DNA of 64,000 nucleotides, from NCBI GenBank assembly GCA_964410915.1, contig CAYPIU010000002.1, positions 62,001 through 126,000 on the forward strand, read 5' to 3'. A program made the translations under genes and the position numbers. Shown here in pieces: positions 17,766-26,169 of the stretch. This DNA comes from CAZFJG01 sp964410915. Lineage in GTDB: Bacteria; Synergistota; Synergistia; Synergistales; JAFGMB01. The notes under the pieces are model-generated. The model saw only the letters and a program-made list of their open reading frames with translations, was not told where the DNA came from and ran no database searches. The first letter of the stretch is position 1, and each line of letters opens with the position of its first letter.

Positions 17766-18248
17766 TCAGGACAGGGCCAGACCTCTGAGCATTCTTTTCA
17801 GGAGCTGTGACTGAAGAACCTTTTTCTTGTAAGGAGAAATATCAAAAACATTAGTGCTCAATTCTTCTGAATATCGCAGGGAAACTTCTATCAATAACCT
17901 CTCCCTTGCACTTATCATACCGCGAACCTGCAAGGAATATAGAAGTTTTTTAATCTCCTGTTCGCTGATCGTGTCGCCCACTATTTCTTCAATGTGATTC
18001 AACCTGTCCTCGGGTTGTTCGTAACAGATCCTTACTATCCTTATATATCCATGTCCTCCTCGCTGACTTTCAACAAGATATCCTCTTTCAGGTGTAAATC
18101 TACTACGGAGAACGTAATTTATCTGACTTGGAACACATCCAAAAGATTCTGCAAGATCCTTCCTGCTGAGAAATACAGAATCCCGGCAATCGTCCTGCTG
18201 CAAAAGTTCATTGATATGGGTTTCGATCAATTCTGTCAGACTCTGCAT
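17766..18248 (-). CDS. ctsR: Transcriptional repressor CtsR
   Basis: Repressor of class III heat-shock genes and itself a heat sensor. The 160 residues have the N-terminal winged HTH (LAESFGCVPSQINYVLRSRF), the glycine-rich wing ESQRGGHGYIRI that senses temperature in characterised CtsR, and a helical C-terminal dimerisation part. The ATG at 18248 follows AGGAGG; the longer frame would begin at a TTG before the ribosome site. It is first in the operon, and a site matching the CtsR heptad repeat overlaps its promoter, implying autoregulation. Confidence 0.95.
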   Translation of the reverse strand: MQSLTELIETHINELLQQDDCRDSVFLSRKDLAESFGCVPSQINYVLRSRFTPERGYLVESQRGGHGYIRIVRICYEQPEDRLNHIEEIVGDTISEQEIKKLLYSLQVRGMISARERLLIEVSLRYSEELSTNVFDISPYKKKVLQSQLLKRMLRGLALS

Positions 18249-18284
18249 ATATATCCTCCTCAATAGTTTTCTTTATATATTGCT

Positions 18285-18314
18285 ATTCTATTTGCATGGT
18301 CAGTATTAGTCAAG
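18285..18314 (-). promoter_or_regulatory. ctsR promoter with overlapping CtsR operator
   Basis: On the minus strand TTGACT (18313-18308), 17 bases and TAGAAT (18290-18285) form the promoter. On the plus strand 18298-18314 reads GGTCAGTATTAGTCAAG, two half-matching heptads of the CtsR consensus (GGTCAAA-NNN-GGTCAAA) separated by three bases. The operator covers the -35 and the spacer, so bound CtsR would block RNA polymerase. Confidence 0.75.
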
Positions 18315-18346
18315 AAAACAGGTAAATATTTTATCCGAAGCAGTTT

Positions 18347-18958
18347 TCAGTGTCGATCTTCTTTGTTTCCTGCCTTCATCTCCGTACCCTTGATGATCCG
18401 GGATATGTTAGATCTGTGCTGAAAGCATGAAATACATGCAAGAAGGAGTGAAATTATAATAAAAGCTCTGTCGGAACCAGCCACGTAGAAAGCAAGAGGA
18501 AGTGAGAAAAGTGAAAGAAGAGACGCGATAGATACATATCTGAATATCTTTAGAGTAAAAAGCCATATCAGTCCTCCAACAGCAGCTACTATAAAAGAAA
18601 CTGGAGGTATGAAAAAGATTACAACACCGAAAGTTGTTGAAACACCCTTACCTCCATGAAAGTTGAGCCATATAGGGAAATTATGCCCCAATACTGCTGC
18701 AAGTCCGGTCATAGAGATAATCCAGGGATCATTAAACCCCAATAGATATGCAAGGATTACAGCGATCCCCCCCTTGAATAAATCTCCCATAGCTACCAGT
18801 ACCGCCCAGGAATTACCCATCATACGTCCAATATTTGTGGCACCAATGTTTCCGGAACCATACTTTCGGATATCGTCCCCTTTTGCTAATCGGAACAGAA
18901 TATATCCGAATGGTAAGGAACCAAACAGATATCCTGTCATGAGCCAGAAGAAGATCAT
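18347..18958 (-). CDS. plsY: Glycerol-3-phosphate acyltransferase PlsY
   Basis: Membrane enzyme that transfers an acyl group from acyl-phosphate to glycerol-3-phosphate, the first step of phospholipid synthesis. The 203 residues show the three family motifs: GSLPFGYIL (near 13), KYGSGNIGATNIGR (near 33) and GHNFPIWLNFHGGKGVSTT (near 90), plus several membrane spans. The ATG touches the stop of the upstream gene and uses a GGAGG in its tail, so it is translationally coupled to the acyl-CoA synthetase homologue. Confidence 0.97.
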   Translation of the reverse strand: MIFFWLMTGYLFGSLPFGYILFRLAKGDDIRKYGSGNIGATNIGRMMGNSWAVLVAMGDLFKGGIAVILAYLLGFNDPWIISMTGLAAVLGHNFPIWLNFHGGKGVSTTFGVVIFFIPPVSFIVAAVGGLIWLFTLKIFRYVSIASLLSLFSLPLAFYVAGSDRAFIIISLLLACISCFQHRSNISRIIKGTEMKAGNKEDRH

Positions 18959-21055
18959 TTAAACCCGCCTCCTGACAATAAAAGCATCAACTACAATTGC
19001 ATCTGTCTCTCTGACAAATACAGGATTAACATTTATTTCCAGAATATAATCATGTGAATAAATTATATTCGAGATCCGTGAAACCATATTTGCCAGAGCT
19101 TGTGTATCAAATCCCTTTCTTCCCCATATACCCTTTAGCAGAGGAGATCCTTCTAATTCATTGATCATATCTGAGGCCTTATCTACAGAGACTGGAGCAA
19201 GCATGGTGGAATAATCATTCAGGAATTCCACATAAATACCTCCTAATCCCACGGAGATAACAGGCCCGAATACAGGATCCCTCCTTGCTCCGACCATACA
19301 CTCGATACCTTCCTGAAGCATTTCCTGAACAAGAACTCCTGTGATCCTGGCACCAGGGTTGCTTTTTGACGCTCTTTCGAGGGTTCTTCCATAGGCATTC
19401 CTGACTTCTTCCTCATTATTCAGATTTAGAGCAATAACCCTTGCCTCGGATTTACGCAGTATATCAGGGGACATTACTTTCAAAGCTACCGGATAACCTA
19501 TAATGTCAGCAGAATATATCGCTTCTTCAAGAGTCTGGCACAAGAATTCTCTTGTTGTTTCAATATCAAACTTTGAGAGAAGTTTTTTGGCAGTGTATTC
19601 CGTAAGTTCTGCTGGAAAGTCACTTTCGGATATAGATCTCACGGGTTCTGAAATTTGCTTCAGATCCTGTTTTAGACAGGACCACCTTACAAAAGAACCA
19701 AGAGAATGAGAGCATTCAGAAAAGCTCTCAAAAACATTCAATCCATATTTTCTTAATCTGTAGATCTCTTCTGACTTGTTATTGCCTGCAGGGAGCCAGA
19801 TAGATACGACAGGTTTTTTGCATTTAATCAAGGATTTCCTTATGGATCCCAGTATCTGATTAGAAAACTCGGGCATGATCATTGAAATGATAACGACGAT
19901 AATATCAATATCATCAGAATCCATCATTTTCTCGAGAATCCAGGAAAATCTTCCAGGATTCTCGACTACTTCCTTATCAAGGATAAATGGATTAGATATA
20001 AGCGGATCAATTAATCCGGAACCAGAAGTACTTTCAGGGAATTCAAAAGATACCCTGTTAACTGCAAGCCCTTTTTCGATACAGTGATCCTGCATAAGAA
20101 GGGCCGCACCACTGGAATTTGAAAGGATTCCTACTTTGTTACCCACTGGCCTTACTGGCTGATCAAATAGACAGGCAAGACCTGCGATCTCATTAATATC
20201 ACTGATCTCGATAACTCCATGCTGTCTCATTGCTGATTCCCAGACCCTGTTGCTGCTGCTTAAGACGGCTGTTGAGCTTTTTATGTCGATATACCGATCT
20301 CTGGTTTTGCCCGCTTTTAATACCGCTACAGCAACATTCCGGGATCTTGCTTTTTCTATAAAAGAAAGAAATCTCCGTCCGTCATGAAGCCTTTCGATAT
20401 AAAAAACAACCATGTTTACCCCCGGATCATCCAAAACACTCATTGCCATATCAACAATATCAAGATCTAACTGACCACCTGTAGTTATTACATATCTGAA
20501 ATTAACACCCTGTTCAGCAGCGATCGAATAGGAAGCAAAACCAAATGTACCACTTTGTGAAATATAGGCTGTTCCACCGCAGTTTTCATTTTCAGGAGGA
20601 ATCACAGGAGAGAAGGTCATGGGAATATTATCTGAGAAATTAACAATACCCTGACTGTCAGGGCCCAGAAGCCTTACGTTATTTTCTTTTGCTTTATGTA
20701 ATAGTTTCTGATTGTCAAACTCTCTATTTTTATTTTCAAACATTCTGGAATTCATAATTATTAGAAACTTTATATTCTTGCACCCGCACTTTGAAATAAT
20801 GCTTTCAAGCTCTTCACCATGTCCCATGTAAATGACAAGGTCAGGTTCACCTGGCACTTTCGTAATGTCCGGATAACATTTTAAACCCATGATCTCATTT
20901 CGGTCAGGAACAACAGGATATACTTCACCGCTATAGTTGAAATCTTTGAGGAGCCGTAATGGCCTTGAAGAAAGTTTGTTGATATTGTCGCTAACCCCAA
21001 CCAGGACTATCTTATCAGGGGAAAGAAGCTTACTCATACTGTCCTCTACGATCAT
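18959..21055 (-). CDS. NDP-forming acyl-CoA synthetase homologue lacking the phosphohistidine
   Basis: A 698-residue relative of acetyl-CoA synthetase (ADP-forming). The order is a CoA-binding Rossmann domain (LVGVSDNINKLSSRPLRLL), two succinyl-CoA-ligase-like domains (ISQSGTFGFA; VGILSNSSGAALL) and a C-terminal ATP-grasp domain (TRE...IGYPVALKVMSPDI; VQEMLQEGIECMVGARRDP). In active enzymes the phosphorylated His lies in an SHTG motif about 260 residues in. Here the aligned segment reads IKSSTAVLSSSNRVWESAMR, with Ser261 in the His place. A normal phosphoryl relay looks impossible, so it may be an altered ligase or a ligand-sensing protein. It precedes and touches plsY. Confidence 0.85.
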   Translation of the reverse strand: MIVEDSMSKLLSPDKIVLVGVSDNINKLSSRPLRLLKDFNYSGEVYPVVPDRNEIMGLKCYPDITKVPGEPDLVIYMGHGEELESIISKCGCKNIKFLIIMNSRMFENKNREFDNQKLLHKAKENNVRLLGPDSQGIVNFSDNIPMTFSPVIPPENENCGGTAYISQSGTFGFASYSIAAEQGVNFRYVITTGGQLDLDIVDMAMSVLDDPGVNMVVFYIERLHDGRRFLSFIEKARSRNVAVAVLKAGKTRDRYIDIKSSTAVLSSSNRVWESAMRQHGVIEISDINEIAGLACLFDQPVRPVGNKVGILSNSSGAALLMQDHCIEKGLAVNRVSFEFPESTSGSGLIDPLISNPFILDKEVVENPGRFSWILEKMMDSDDIDIIVVIISMIMPEFSNQILGSIRKSLIKCKKPVVSIWLPAGNNKSEEIYRLRKYGLNVFESFSECSHSLGSFVRWSCLKQDLKQISEPVRSISESDFPAELTEYTAKKLLSKFDIETTREFLCQTLEEAIYSADIIGYPVALKVMSPDILRKSEARVIALNLNNEEEVRNAYGRTLERASKSNPGARITGVLVQEMLQEGIECMVGARRDPVFGPVISVGLGGIYVEFLNDYSTMLAPVSVDKASDMINELEGSPLLKGIWGRKGFDTQALANMVSRISNIIYSHDYILEINVNPVFVRETDAIVVDAFIVRRRV

Positions 21056-21229
21056 CAGATTTCACTCCCAGAGTACTTTGCTTTGTTCAGTAAAGATAAT
21101 AACTAACTATACATTAAGGCGAATTCCTGTAAATAGATATCTGATCCATTATTAAAAGATACTATTTTAAACTCAATTCAGCATACGTTGATAAAAAATT
21201 CAGAGTTAACAATACTGGATGTAAATGCA

Positions 21230-21260
21230 AAAAAAAGGGAACGCTAAAGCGTTCCCTTTT
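21230..21260 (-). terminator. Terminator after tRNA-Leu(AAG)
   Basis: On the minus strand AAAGGGAACGC, loop TTTA, GCGTTCCCTTT and a further T run. It ends the single tRNA transcript about ten bases beyond the 3' end. Confidence 0.9.
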
Positions 21261-21270
21261 ATCTTTCTGA

Positions 21271-21360
<90 letters not shown>

Positions 21361-21372
21361 GCAGCGAAAGTA

Positions 21373-21401
21373 ATTATAATAGCCTCAGGCAAAAGCGTCA
21401 A
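21373..21401 (-). promoter_or_regulatory. Promoter of tRNA-Leu(AAG)
   Basis: TTGACG (21401-21396), a 17-base spacer and TATAAT (21378-21373) fit between the rplS stop and the tRNA, so the tRNA has its own promoter. Confidence 0.85.
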
Positions 21402-21407
21402 TACTGA

Positions 21408-21761
21408 TTACTGAAAAAATCTCTTTTCGCGTATTCTTGCAGCTTTTCCACTTCTACTACGAAGGTAATACAACTTGGCTCTTCTTACACGTCCCTGCCT
21501 CTTCAGCTCAATTTTATCGATAGAAGGACAATGCAACGGGAAGATCCTTTCTACACCAATACCACCTGAGATCTTCCTGACTGTAAAGGTTTCATTGATA
21601 CCACCATGTTTACGGGCAATAACAACCCCTTCAAATACCTGGATTCTCTCCCTGCTCCCTTCTGAAACCCTGACGTGAACTCTTACTGTATCGCCAGCTC
21701 CAAATGCCGGAATTCCTTCTTTCTGGAATTTTTTCTCTACCAGACTAATCCTGGGATCCAT
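21408..21761 (-). CDS. rplS: Ribosomal protein L19
   Basis: 50S protein at the interface with the 30S subunit. The sequence has RVHVRVSEGSRERIQVFEGV, then ERIFPLHCPSIDKIELKRQG and RRAKLYYLRSRSGKAARIRE, all diagnostic. Start moved to ATG 21761 (MDPRISLVEK), seven bases after GGGAGG, giving 117 residues, the usual length; a longer frame adds 14 untypical residues. Last gene of the ylxM-ffh-rpsP-khpA-rimM-trmD-rplS operon. Confidence 0.98.
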   Translation of the reverse strand: MDPRISLVEKKFQKEGIPAFGAGDTVRVHVRVSEGSRERIQVFEGVVIARKHGGINETFTVRKISGGIGVERIFPLHCPSIDKIELKRQGRVRRAKLYYLRSRSGKAARIREKRFFQ

Positions 21762-21824
21762 GATCAAACCTCCCTGCTTAACAGATATTAAATCTGTATC
21801 CATAAATTTTTATTTCAATAGATC

Positions 21825-23075
21825 TTATCTTAAACCAAAAAACCGGTCCAAAATTACTGCTATATTACTTCCATGTGAAAGATGACCCAATAATGAAGTA
21901 TTTTCAGCTCTCACAGGCTGCAAAAGAACATCAAAAGATAGGTTTTTACAAACGCTGAACTCATCGAGACAGTATATGAACACGACAGGTCTTTCTGATC
22001 TTATCAGCTGTCTCTTGACGTCGATCCAATGCATTGATCCCTTTTCTAATTCTTTTGAAAGCAGGATCGTAAAGGGATCTGCCTTTTCTTTTTTTCTGAT
22101 CCAATTCAGAGAAGACCTGAAAGATGGAACACACTTGATTTTTTGTTCAGGATCATCTGCTGAATGTTCAGGATCTTGTTTTACATTGTCATTAAGGTAT
22201 TTATTATTTCCCTTTAAAATATCTCGGGTAAGAGAGTCCGGATTAATGTATAATGTTCTTTTTATTCCGTAATATCTACAGATACTTACCATATCATCCA
22301 GACCACTTTTGAATAAATCAGCTTCCGAATCTTCTTGTTTCCTGAAAACAGAAGAATCCAACAAGAGTAAATATACTCCTTTTTCCAGATAGGGCTGGAT
22401 ATTTGCTCTGCTTAACAGATCCGGCCTTCTGTAAAGAGTTCTTTCAACTGCCTGTTTTCTTCGCCAGTTAATAATTTCACGATCATTACCTGAAAGTAGG
22501 ATTTCAGGAACACTCTCCCCTTCCCAGACAGCCGGTCTGGTGTAATGAGGATGATCAAGCATCCCACGGTAAAATGAATCCTCGACCACTGCCGCCTTTT
22601 TACCAACCACACCGGGTATCTGTCTTGCCAGGGCATCAATTATCGCCATAGCGGGGATCTCGCCACCTGTAACAACAAAATCTCCTATTGAAATTTCAAG
22701 GTCCACATATTTTCTGTTAATACGCTCATCGATTCCTTCATAGTGACCGCATATTATGACAATTTGCTCCAGGTAAGAAAGAGTCTCGACTGTTTCCTGA
22801 GTAAGCGTTGCTCCCTGGGGACTTGGATAGACCACCAGAGAATCATCATTTAGAGAAGAAGCTTTGAGGGCCTTCTTTAACGGTTCTGCCATAAGAACCA
22901 TACCGCCGCCGCCATATGCATAATCATCTATCTGTTTGTAGTTACCTTCTGCAAAATCTCTCAGGTCAATAACTTCAGGCTGAATTAATCCTCTGCTTAC
23001 TGCCTTGCCAATGATACTCGTTGAAAAAAAGGCTTCAAAGAAATCCGGAAAAGCTGTAATGAGAGTTATCTTCAT
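21825..23075 (-). CDS. trmD: tRNA (guanine-37-N1) methyltransferase with C-terminal RNA-methyltransferase-like domain
   Basis: TrmD methylates G37 of tRNAs reading CNN, CCN and CGG codons and prevents frameshifting. The first 230 residues are standard TrmD: DDYAYGGGGMVLMAEP, CGHYEGIDERI, EISIGDFVVTGGE and a C-terminal LLSGNDREIINWRRKQ. The protein runs on to 416 residues. The extra half begins VYLLLLDSSVFRKQ, includes SICRYYGIKRTLYINP and ends HLSHGSNIAVILDRFFGLR. That pattern resembles the SPOUT-type family PF09936, which in some phyla is a separate gene beside trmD. A fusion is therefore inferred. The second domain looks degenerate, so its activity is uncertain. Confidence 0.93.
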   Translation of the reverse strand: MKITLITAFPDFFEAFFSTSIIGKAVSRGLIQPEVIDLRDFAEGNYKQIDDYAYGGGGMVLMAEPLKKALKASSLNDDSLVVYPSPQGATLTQETVETLSYLEQIVIICGHYEGIDERINRKYVDLEISIGDFVVTGGEIPAMAIIDALARQIPGVVGKKAAVVEDSFYRGMLDHPHYTRPAVWEGESVPEILLSGNDREIINWRRKQAVERTLYRRPDLLSRANIQPYLEKGVYLLLLDSSVFRKQEDSEADLFKSGLDDMVSICRYYGIKRTLYINPDSLTRDILKGNNKYLNDNVKQDPEHSADDPEQKIKCVPSFRSSLNWIRKKEKADPFTILLSKELEKGSMHWIDVKRQLIRSERPVVFIYCLDEFSVCKNLSFDVLLQPVRAENTSLLGHLSHGSNIAVILDRFFGLR

Positions 23076-23085
23076 AAGGTCAGGA

Positions 23086-23610
23086 TCACTGCCCTTCTAT
23101 GAGATCGACTTCAATACAACCACTGGGTATATCGATCTTTTTTACAAATTCCCTGACAGCTGGAATGTAATGTATCTGATCATCAAGATCTCTTACGATA
23201 TAAAGATCTGAATCCCCATTAGTAATTACGTCTTCAATAACGCCGAATTTCTCGTTAGTATCTGCCATTACGACATTCAGACCTACAATGTCATCAATCC
23301 AGAATTCCCCATCCTTGAGTTCAACTCGTTCCTCCAGGGGAATCTTTACCATAAGCCCTTTCACAGAATCTGCTTCCTCAGGATTTTTAATCTCATTAGT
23401 TTCAACCAGATAATATCTTTTGTCAGGGAGAAAGCGTATCCTTGAAATATTCAATACGATAACAGGTCTTCCCTTACTGTCATAAAGACGCAATTCCTTC
23501 ATTTCGAGGAACCTTTCGGGAAAATCAGTTAAGGGGAAAAGTTTTACTGCTCCTCTTACACCATGCTTTCCTGTTATCCGGCCTATGGTAACAAATCCTT
23601 GATTTTCCAA
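23086..23610 (-). CDS. rimM: Ribosome maturation factor RimM
   Basis: 30S assembly factor that binds S19 and helps mature the 16S 3' domain. The N-terminal beta-barrel starts FVTIGRITGKHGVRGAVKLF; the PRC-barrel half has EFWIDDIVGLNVV and HYIPAVREFVKKID. The likely start is TTG at 23610, nine bases after AGAGG, giving 174 residues and a 13-base gap to khpA. The longest frame (from TTG 23640) would overlap khpA and add ten unconserved residues. Confidence 0.93.
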   Translation of the reverse strand: MENQGFVTIGRITGKHGVRGAVKLFPLTDFPERFLEMKELRLYDSKGRPVIVLNISRIRFLPDKRYYLVETNEIKNPEEADSVKGLMVKIPLEERVELKDGEFWIDDIVGLNVVMADTNEKFGVIEDVITNGDSDLYIVRDLDDQIHYIPAVREFVKKIDIPSGCIEVDLIEGQ

Positions 23611-23623
23611 GTTGCCTAACCTC

Positions 23624-23866
23624 TTACTCCTCAATATCAACGTCTACACGATCACTGGACTTAACCGCAGAAGCCTTTGTCAGCAAACGAATTGAATTGA
23701 TAGTTGCACCTCTTTTGCCGATGATTCTTCCTATGTCATCCTGAGCTGCCCTGATCGTAACTTTTATCACACCTCGGGAATCCGTGTCAGTTTCAACATG
23801 AACTTCATCCGGGTGAGTTACAAGACGCTGGACAATATATTCGACAAGAGTACGATAATCCGGCAT
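23624..23866 (-). CDS. khpA: KH-domain RNA-binding protein KhpA
   Basis: Single KH domain of 80 residues with the GXXG loop in IGRIIGKRGATINSIR. KhpA is a small RNA-binding protein, often a partner of KhpB/Jag, linked to cell elongation and sRNA binding. It lies between rpsP and rimM, its standard place. The ATG is three bases beyond the rpsP stop. Confidence 0.95.
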   Translation of the reverse strand: MPDYRTLVEYIVQRLVTHPDEVHVETDTDSRGVIKVTIRAAQDDIGRIIGKRGATINSIRLLTKASAVKSSDRVDVDIEE

Positions 23867-23868
23867 TG

Positions 23869-24144
23869 TTAATCAGCCTGTCTTTTCGATTCCTGAAATT
23901 TCTCCCATGCACCGCTCTTTTTGAGCAGACCGCGCGCGGTGTCAGAAGGAACAGCACCAACACTCAACCAGTGTACCGCTCTATCCTCATCAACCTTAAT
24001 CTCAGCCGGATCCAACATTGGATCATAGGTCCCGAGCATTTCAATAAAACGTCCATCTCTTGGAGACCTTGAATCTGCAACTACAAGACGATAAAAAGGC
24101 TTCTTTTTGCGACCATATCTTGCCAGACGAATTCTCACTGCCAT
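23869..24144 (-). CDS. rpsP: Ribosomal protein S16
   Basis: 30S assembly protein. MAVRIRLARYGRKKKPFYRL and SPRDGRFIEMLGTYDPM are the family signatures; 91 residues is normal. AGGAGGTG precedes the ATG. About 80 bases separate it from ffh. That gap contains the inverted stretch ACCCGTG...CACGGG-like arms at the end of ffh, perhaps a processing hairpin. Confidence 0.98.
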   Translation of the reverse strand: MAVRIRLARYGRKKKPFYRLVVADSRSPRDGRFIEMLGTYDPMLDPAEIKVDEDRAVHWLSVGAVPSDTARGLLKKSGAWEKFQESKRQAD

Positions 24145-24222
24145 TTAATACACCTCCTGTTAATTTATACTGAATTACACCCAAAAAACCCGTGAGCTTA
24201 TTATGTACGGGATTTTTCTAAA

Positions 24223-25557
24223 TTAAAAGAAATTGCCCGGAAGTCCGGACTGCTTTCTCTTTTTACCCTTGCCCATACTTTTCCACATTTTATTCATCTG
24301 GTTATGCTGTTTCAAAACCTGATTGACCATCTGAACGGATGTACCGGAACCCTGGGCAATACGTCTGCGTCTGCTTCCCTTAATTATCTGAGGATTCTTT
24401 CTTTCCTCTGAAGTCATGGACTGGATTATCGCTTTTGTCCTACGCAAACGGCTTTCATCAATATCTGCGCTATTTAAACCTTTTATCTTCGAAGCTCCAG
24501 GGATCATATCAAAGATCTTATCGACAGGACCCATTTTTTCGAGCTGTTCAAACTGGACAAGCATATCTTCAAGAGATAAACGTTTTTTCTTGAGACTACG
24601 GGATATTTCCTCTGCTTCTTTGCCGGAAGATGCTTTTCTTACCTTTTCCGCAAGCCCTTCAACATCACCCATACCAAGAATTCGCTGAGCCATTCTTTTC
24701 GCATCAAAGATCTCGAGAGCTTCTATCCCTTCGCCTACACCTGCGAATTTTACAGGGACACCTGTCGAAGCTTTAACAGCAAGAGAGGCTCCCCCCCTCG
24801 CATCTCCATCAACCTTACTGAGGATCAGACCCGTAAGACTGAGACTATCATTAAAAGCTTCTGCTACTTTAACCGATTCCTGACCTGTCATTGAATCTAC
24901 AACAAGAAGGATCTCATCAGGGTTAACGACTTCCTTAAGTTCCCTTATCTCTTCCATAAGATCTTCATCGACATGCAGTCTTCCTGCGGTATCAAATATG
25001 ATCAGGTCGACAAGGTGTTCAGAAGCATATTTCAAAGCATCTGAAGCAACCTGAAGAACACTCTCTTCCTGATCAGAAGGTCCGAAAAAATCAACCCCCG
25101 CTTGATCTGCAAGAAATTTTAATTGCTCAACTGCAGCCGGTCTTCTAAGATCACAGGCTACGACCATGGGTTTATGCCCCCTGGAGAGCCGTTTGGCAAG
25201 TTTAACGGAGGTAGTGGTTTTACCGCTTCCCTGTAAACCAGCCATAAGATAAACAGTGGGAGGTTTTGGCGAAATGTAAAGTGGAGAAGGTTCTTCTCCC
25301 ATAAGAGCAGACAACTCTTCATATACGATCGCAACTACCTGCTGACCTGGAGTTATTGAACCAAGCACTTCCTGGCCTGTGGCACGTTCCCTTACGCTGC
25401 TGACAAAGGACTTCACGACTTTATAGTTTACATCAGCCTCAAGGAGGGCTCTCCTGACTTCTCTAAGCGCAGCATTTATATCTTCTTCAGAAAGTTTGCC
25501 CTTACCTTTTAGTCCGTCAAAAATAGTTTCAAGTCTTCCTCTTAGTGAATCAAACAT
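24223..25557 (-). CDS. ffh: Signal recognition particle protein Ffh
   Basis: GTPase that binds signal sequences and 4.5S RNA and targets ribosomes to FtsY and the membrane. It has an N-domain, then the G-domain with GLQGSGKTT, DLRRPAAVEQL, DTAGRLHVDEDL and SKVDGDARGG. A methionine-rich M-domain follows with the RNA-binding SRRRRIAQGSGTSV motif. The 444 residues are usual. Its ATG overlaps the ylxM stop by one base. Confidence 0.98.
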   Translation of the reverse strand: MFDSLRGRLETIFDGLKGKGKLSEEDINAALREVRRALLEADVNYKVVKSFVSSVRERATGQEVLGSITPGQQVVAIVYEELSALMGEEPSPLYISPKPPTVYLMAGLQGSGKTTTSVKLAKRLSRGHKPMVVACDLRRPAAVEQLKFLADQAGVDFFGPSDQEESVLQVASDALKYASEHLVDLIIFDTAGRLHVDEDLMEEIRELKEVVNPDEILLVVDSMTGQESVKVAEAFNDSLSLTGLILSKVDGDARGGASLAVKASTGVPVKFAGVGEGIEALEIFDAKRMAQRILGMGDVEGLAEKVRKASSGKEAEEISRSLKKKRLSLEDMLVQFEQLEKMGPVDKIFDMIPGASKIKGLNSADIDESRLRRTKAIIQSMTSEERKNPQIIKGSRRRRIAQGSGTSVQMVNQVLKQHNQMNKMWKSMGKGKKRKQSGLPGNFF

Positions 25558-25937
25558 TATAGTTCCCCTCTTGCTGTATTGATAATCTTAAGAGCCCTGT
25601 TGTAAAAGTCCTGAGGAATATCAGAAAAATATTCTTCCATCAGTTTTTCCAGACCGGTCATCAATTCTTTCTGTCTTTCAGATTTACATGAAAAACCAAG
25701 CTTTATTTCAATCTTTTCAAGTTTTTCCCAGGAGCGGTTAAGGACATCATGCGCCGCTTGTCTTGAAATTCCGAGTTTTTCAGATATCTCAGATAACGAC
25801 AGATCAAGTATTTCGTGAAGCTCAAATATCTCCCTCTGCTTTCCCGTTAAAAGTGGAGAGTAAAGATCGTAAAATAAAGTCATATGTATCCTTTTCTCCA
25901 GAGTGGATATTTCTCTCTGGTTTTGATCATCGCTCAA
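25557..25937 (-). CDS. ylxM: YlxM/p13 family HTH protein of the SRP operon
   Basis: Small helical protein with a sigma-region-4-like HTH (LLTGKQREIFELHEILDLSL, then SEISEKLGISRQAAHDVLN). YlxM homologues precede ffh in Gram-positive bacteria, and in Streptococcus YlxM binds SRP RNA and modulates Ffh/FtsY GTPase. Start set at TTG 25937 (MSDDQNQRE), seven bases after AGGAGG; the longer frame reads through the ribosome site and promoter region. First gene of the operon, with a perfect promoter. Confidence 0.9.
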   Translation of the reverse strand: MSDDQNQREISTLEKRIHMTLFYDLYSPLLTGKQREIFELHEILDLSLSEISEKLGISRQAAHDVLNRSWEKLEKIEIKLGFSCKSERQKELMTGLEKLMEEYFSDIPQDFYNRALKIINTARGEL

Positions 25938-25967
25938 AACAGCACCTCCTGTTTTAAGGTACGCGTA

Positions 25968-25996
25968 ATTATAATTAGCCACAAACATTCTGTCAA
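25968..25996 (-). promoter_or_regulatory. Promoter of the ylxM-ffh-ribosomal operon
   Basis: Exact consensus TTGACA (25996-25991), a 17-base spacer and TATAAT (25973-25968). The transcript would start near 25961, about 25 bases before the TTG start of ylxM. Confidence 0.92.
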
Positions 25997-26169
25997 GGCA
26001 TTTAACTTGACATTTAAAAATAAAAGCATTGTTTAATGTTGCAAAAAGATTTTAAGCATAGTTTTATCAAGTCTTGACAATGAGTACCAATTGACAGCTA
26101 TAGACAAAAAAGTCCGACTCTGCCATTATATCCGGAGTTATATCCTGTAGAAACTTAAAAGGAGTTGTC

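Noticed and set aside
22412..22639. Second minus-strand frame inside trmD
   Set aside because: Out of frame with the conserved TrmD motifs and without a ribosome site.
26073..26098. TTGACA with TATAGA as promoter of the LUD gene
   Set aside because: The spacer is 19 bases and two overlapping TTGACA copies make the assignment arbitrary.
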